Assembly: GCA_022579005.1 (NCBI GenBank)
Contig: MU401513.1
Coordinates: 62,001-126,000 of the forward strand
DNA: 64,000 nt
Direction of reading: 5' to 3'
From: Poronia punctata
Lineage: Eukaryota > Ascomycota > Sordariomycetes > Xylariales > Xylariaceae
Shown: positions 60,004-64,000 of the stretch, piece after piece
Layout: each line of letters opens with the position of its first letter
Position numbering within the stretch: the stretch's first letter is position 1
Translations under genes and position numbers: made by a program
The notes under the pieces: generated by a model
Seen by the model: the letters and a program-made list of their open reading frames with translations, nothing else
What the model was told of the DNA's origin: nothing
The model's database searches: none

Positions 60004-60892
60004 ATGAAGCTATCCAGCGTTACGGCGTTGGCATTTGCCGCTGCGGCCGAGGCCCACTGCATCTTTCAAGTAAGCCATACGGAGGAAGAAAACATTTGAT
60101 GCGCGTTTACTGACTCCGATGCGTAGGAAGTCCTTGTCAACGGCCAAGGTCAGGGCTCGCTCGTCGGCCTGCGTGCACCGAGCGACAACAACCCGGTTAC
60201 CGACGTGACCTCTCAGGACATCATTTGCCAGAAGCAGGGCACGACTTCGGACAAGGTGATCGAAGTCAATGCTGGCGACGACATTGGTGCCTATTTCGGC
60301 CACGTCATCGGCGGCGAGCAATTCCCCAACGACCCCGATAACCCGATCGCACCGTCACACAAGGGCCCTCTCACCGCTTGGCTCGCAAAGGTCGATGACG
60401 CCGCTACGACGAGCAAGACGGGCTTGTCATGGTTCAAGATCTGGGAGAGCACCTTTGACACATCTAGCAAGAAGTGGGGCGTCGACGAGATGATCGCCAA
60501 CGGCGGTACCGTCAAGTTCCAATTGCCGGAATGCATTGCAGCGGGCGACTACCTCCTCCGTGTTGAGGCTCTGGCTCTCCACTCGGCCTGGGGCAGCAAT
60601 GGGGCTCAGTTTTACGTAAGTCTCTCTCGCCATCTGTTACCGCGAATGATCTGGGATCATATCCAAGGCGTTGACCTGCTGACCATGGTTAAACTTTTCA
60701 CAGATGTCTTGCGCGCAGATCAGAGTCAGCGGCAGCGGCTCTTTCACACCCAGCTCAACTGTCAGCTTCCCGGGCGCTTACCAGCAGGATGACCCAAGCA
60801 TCTTGATCAACATCTACGGAACATCGGGCGACCCGGATAACGATGGAAAGGCTTACAGCGCTCCCGGAAACGTACCCGTCATCCAGTGTTAA
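60004..60892 (+). CDS. AA9 lytic polysaccharide monooxygenase (former GH61), secreted
   Basis: Copper enzyme that cleaves cellulose or other beta-glucans by oxidation outside the cell. Exons 60004-60069, 60127-60615 and 60704-60892, all phase 0, give 247 residues. The signal peptide (MKLSSVTALAFAAAAEA) ends so that His18 becomes the N-terminal residue of the mature protein, the first copper ligand of the histidine brace. The second ligand is probably the His in PSHKGPLTAWLAKV. The conserved Tyr is in GAQFYMSCAQI, formed across intron 2, and LRVEALALHSA supplies the further family His. It ends just after the catalytic domain with no CBM1 or linker. No cluster of other cellulase genes is seen nearby. 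Confidence 0.93.
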
Positions 60893-62334
60893 GTGTGATG
60901 GAAGAAGAGAAGGGGGGGGGGGCTTATGGGCATATCAGCGATAACTGGCCATTCCGGGGCAGCGAATTGGAGAAATGCAGTCTAGTCACACTTTATGCAT
61001 TTCCTGACGCTGCACACTTACTTAGGTAGGTAGAACGAGGTTCGTTGACGTTTCTGTCCCCTTCGTTACTGTTCAATTAAGTAGCTGTCGGTGGAGGGTT
61101 ACTTACCCGAAATCGTAGTGCACTATATATATGGTACGTGTAGGGAAGCTCTTACCTTGGGATACATATATCTATAAATGAATGCGCATATTTTGGATGT
61201 GACCTAACAATCTATGATATCACCTAGAGGACCGTTCCTGACCTCATTTCACTCTTTTTCAGTTTCTAAAGTATATGAAATTTCAGGACGCCGAGCAACC
61301 ATGTTTCATATTTTAGGATGTGTTTCGAAGTTCTTATCTTAGTCGTGATACGATCATGGGATAGACAAGGGTTGATGGCTAAGAATGCCCAAACGAAACT
61401 CGAAGAGTTAGAAGATGCAACGTTGGGCGCAAGTATGTTAGTTGCTCATGTTATATCTAGCTGCTTCTGGCCTAACCAGAGTTACATGCAGTTCCATCGC
61501 CTGAATGGCCCATCTATTTCGGAAGAAGACGAAAAATATCAGAAAGTCAACAACTTTGCAACATCAATCAAAGAAGAAGGGAGATCGAGACTACTTTACA
61601 ACAGCCTGCTTCAAAAGTAGACGCTTGGGCGTCTTAGTCAGATGTCTATTCATCTACCTATTCATCCTAATTTCCGGTGAGGTTCGGGTCCTTTAACTTT
61701 CTCTGACATAAGAAGGCCTAAAGTTGGACGCCTAGAGTTTAGGTTGTCTAATATTAGAATGGCAGGCACGGATATAGCCCCCAAATCATACTCGTTAACT
61801 TTACGACTCACGAGTAGGTAGGTAGGTACGGTGGAGGAAGGAACAGCCGAACAGGCCCACAGGGTGTAGAACGTTTTGTTGCTGTTCGGGCTTCTGAAGC
61901 TGAGTGCGCTACGATCCTCCTTAAGGCTTAGGCCACTTAAGGCTACCAATCATGATGGCAAGATTTCGGGCACCTTGACCACCAACGCCAAAGTGGAACG
62001 CGTTGGTGATGACCTTATGCGGCTAATCCTGTAGTGCGTATTTAGTACCTATCAACCACGACCTCCTGCTTCGTCTCCATCGCCGGCCTCCCTTGGAACC
62101 GAGGATTGGTTGCTGAGGATCTGCAGATTATAAATACCTGCACCGGACTCTTGAACATGGCACGTTATCGTGCGGGGAGTTTATTCTCTCCCCCTCGTGG
62201 AGACCCAGGCCCTTCCTGGTTATATCTGTATCTTACGACGAGCTGTCAGGTTTCTCAGTGCGGGAAAAGGGGCATCGCTTCTATAGACGCAACCCAAGAG
62301 ATATATACTAATTGTTAGGCTCTCCTCTGTCACC
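60893..62334. other. Intergenic, 1.4 kb
   Basis: Holds the LPMO 3' flank and NLR promoter. A G run follows the LPMO stop (about 60913-60922). A 100-residue ATG frame at 61318-61620 is unrecognised and not called. An AGGT tandem lies at 61815-61828. Confidence 0.5.
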
Positions 62335-64000
62335 ATGGCGCCCCCTCCCACCCTGCAGGGGTCCAGCACAACGTTGAGCGCAGGCTCGGAATCATCCGGT
62401 AAGATGGACGCAGCAGATCAGAAGGAGATCGAAGCCATCTGGAGCGAGGTTCACGCCAAGGTAGTAGAGTTAGCAGGCGGCGATCCCAAGAAAGTACGGC
62501 AGTCACTGAGCATCGAAGATGTGCTCGGTTACATAGACAAGGTACAGAAGGTCGACGCGGAGAAGGCGGAAGAGTACGGGACGTTCAAAAACATCGTGTC
62601 GAAAACACTGCAGTGCATCAGCACAGTAGGCGGGATCGTTGCGGACGGCGTATCTGATGCAAGTAGCCTCTCAAGTCCATGACTTGGTGATCGCGCGACA
62701 ACTAACGCCGTTTCGATAGGTCTTCGCTCCGGCCGGCATGTGCTACAATGCCTTGACCTTTGTTATTCAAGCATGGCAGGGTTACGAGGGAACCTTTGCC
62801 AACCTGGCAGAGCTGTTGGACAAATGCGTCGAGTTCTTTGAGAGGTTACAGTCTTACCAGGGACGAATGGACTCCAGATTAACTCGTCTTGCGTCTCAAA
62901 ACCTCAGGCTCTTCGTGGAGATTTGTGATCGCACAATCAAACTGCGCAAAAAGCACACGAGATTTCTCCGCTTCACGAAGCAGCTCTTCCTCAACGACGA
63001 TGGAGTGCAAGATTTGTTGGGCATGATGGAGAAGCTGAACTCCAAAGAGGCTCTTCTGGTCAACGCTCAAACATATCGGTTGGTTAGTGATAGTGCTGGG
63101 GAAATCAAGATGATATTGGAAACGCAGAAAGAGCAAAGACGTGAAGACGACGCGAAGAAGTGGCGCCGTTCCATAGCGAAGGCGCTCGGTTTCCCCGGAA
63201 CGACCCTCGATAACGATGGAGAGCCGGTCCCTCTTTGGCAGAGGGCCTTTGAGGCCCGTCTAAATCAACTGGTAGAAGGGACCGGGGCGTGGTGGAAGAC
63301 GGAGGATGCCTTCGCTCACTGGGCCACAGCTCGGTATCCCGAGCAGTCGACTCTTGTTCTTAGCGGCGCAGGTGGCACCGGCAAGACATCAAGTGAGTAT
63401 TATCATATAACCCTCCTACCTAAACGAAGGCAGTGGTAGGAACTAGGAAGATGTAATTGCATATGACTAACACGCCAACTCCGTACGTATAGTGATGGCC
63501 AATACCATCAGGTCAATAAGACGTCTGGGATCAGAAGCGCCTTCAACCCGCGTGGTCGCCGCCTATTACTTTGCCGACGGTGACAAGCGTAAGCCTGATG
63601 ACGACGACGAGAGTCCAACCATCGAAAGAGTCTCAAGGACCCTTCTCTGGCAGATTGCCACGTCGTATGAAGCAATGACTAAATCGGTCGCTTCAACTGT
63701 CGAACGAGCCAGCCATTTCGAGGACGCGCTCGACCGTTGGGATCAACTCTTCTTCAGTAATAAAGAGCGGCGCAATTCGAGCACTACGTTTTACATATTC
63801 ATCGACGGCTACCATGATGAACTAATCAAACTGCTTCAGAGATTCTCGGCCTTATCTGATCGCGCTAAAGTGCGAGTCTTCTTGACGGCGAGACCCGAGC
63901 TGTTGACGGGACATGTGGATAATAAACTCCCCGGGGTGGCCTATGCCGAGGTCCCGATCGCGAGACGTAATAGCGACGACGTCGAGAAATACATAGAATG
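62335..64000 (+). CDS. NLR-like STAND protein: Goodbye domain plus NACHT-type NTPase, 3' end outside window
   Basis: Likely intracellular non-self sensor of the fungal NLR-like class. Visible exons: 62335-62649, 62720-63392 and 63493 to the right edge, about 498 residues so far. The N-terminus IEAIWSEVHAKVVELAGGDP and the helical region up to about residue 160 fit the fungal STAND N-terminal Goodbye domain. The P-loop LVLSGAGGTGKTS (Walker A, about residue 320) is followed by a Walker B-like FYIFIDGYHDE and VRVFLTARPELL, the usual NACHT order. The first donor, GTATCT at 62650, was chosen because it restores frame (..IVADGVFAPAGMCYN) and a CTAAC branch site lies before the acceptor. Repeats such as WD, ankyrin or TPR would be expected after the NACHT domain, beyond the window. 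Confidence 0.88.

Noticed and set aside
61318..61620. 100-residue ATG frame upstream of the NLR gene
   Set aside because: No recognised family, no splice sites and no clear promoter; could be a gene fragment but evidence is too thin.
1..64000. A secondary-metabolite or other functional gene cluster
   Set aside because: No backbone enzyme (PKS, NRPS, terpene cyclase) is present; the dehydrogenase, regulator and MFS genes lie among housekeeping genes or 30 kb apart.

Overview
The window looks like a contig interior from a filamentous ascomycete (Pezizomycotina, probably Sordariomycetes). Evidence for this: genes have short introns (about 50-100 nt, with some of 230-390 nt) with GTAAGT-like donors and CTAAC/CTGA branch sites. 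There is a 7.2 kb A+T-rich block with the signature of repeat-induced point mutation (RIP). Nuclear genes for complex I subunits, an AA9 polysaccharide monooxygenase, a Zn2Cys6 regulator and a Goodbye-NACHT NLR-like gene are present. I rebuilt exon structures by hand from splice sites and reading phase; all are predictions without transcript support.

Left part (1-12.9 kb): the 5' part of an ArsB/NhaD-type permease gene runs off the left edge. It is followed by a RIP-mutated LTR retrotransposon (2909-10115, 5-bp target duplication) and a 620-bp non-autonomous hAT-type element (10488-11107, perfect 8-bp target duplication). Then comes about 1.9 kb without genes.

Middle part (13-53.8 kb): ordinary gene-rich sequence, mostly housekeeping. 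In order: an unnamed multi-pass membrane protein, a PEX11-type peroxisome protein, complex I 51-kDa subunit, dynactin p27, a short-chain dehydrogenase, a Zn2Cys6 transcription factor (with an apparent 1-nt frame problem), a small hypothetical gene whose intron holds a 10-N gap, a SCY1-type pseudokinase, branched-chain aminotransferase, complex I ESSS subunit, a DUF7918 protein, seipin, an F-BAR/SH3 cytokinesis-type protein, an SRPBCC protein, a DUF4385 protein, PAM16 and YIP1. Themes are mitochondrial energy and import (NDUFV1, ESSS, PAM16, BCAT), membrane traffic and organelle shape (SCY1, YIP1, seipin, PEX11) and the cytoskeleton (p27, F-BAR). They do not form a cluster or pathway.

Right part (53.8-64 kb): sparser and more accessory in character, with an anion:cation-symporter MFS permease, a secreted AA9 LPMO and, running off the right edge, a STAND/NLR-like gene with an N-terminal Goodbye domain and a NACHT-type P-loop.

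The most unusual window-wide signal is the octamer TACTCGTA/TACGAGTA. I count about 23 exact copies, all in intergenic DNA or introns and none in a coding exon, against fewer than two expected by chance. I did not find a convincing wholly new biological system; the best leads are that octamer, the graded RIP of the LTR pair, and the NLR at the right edge.
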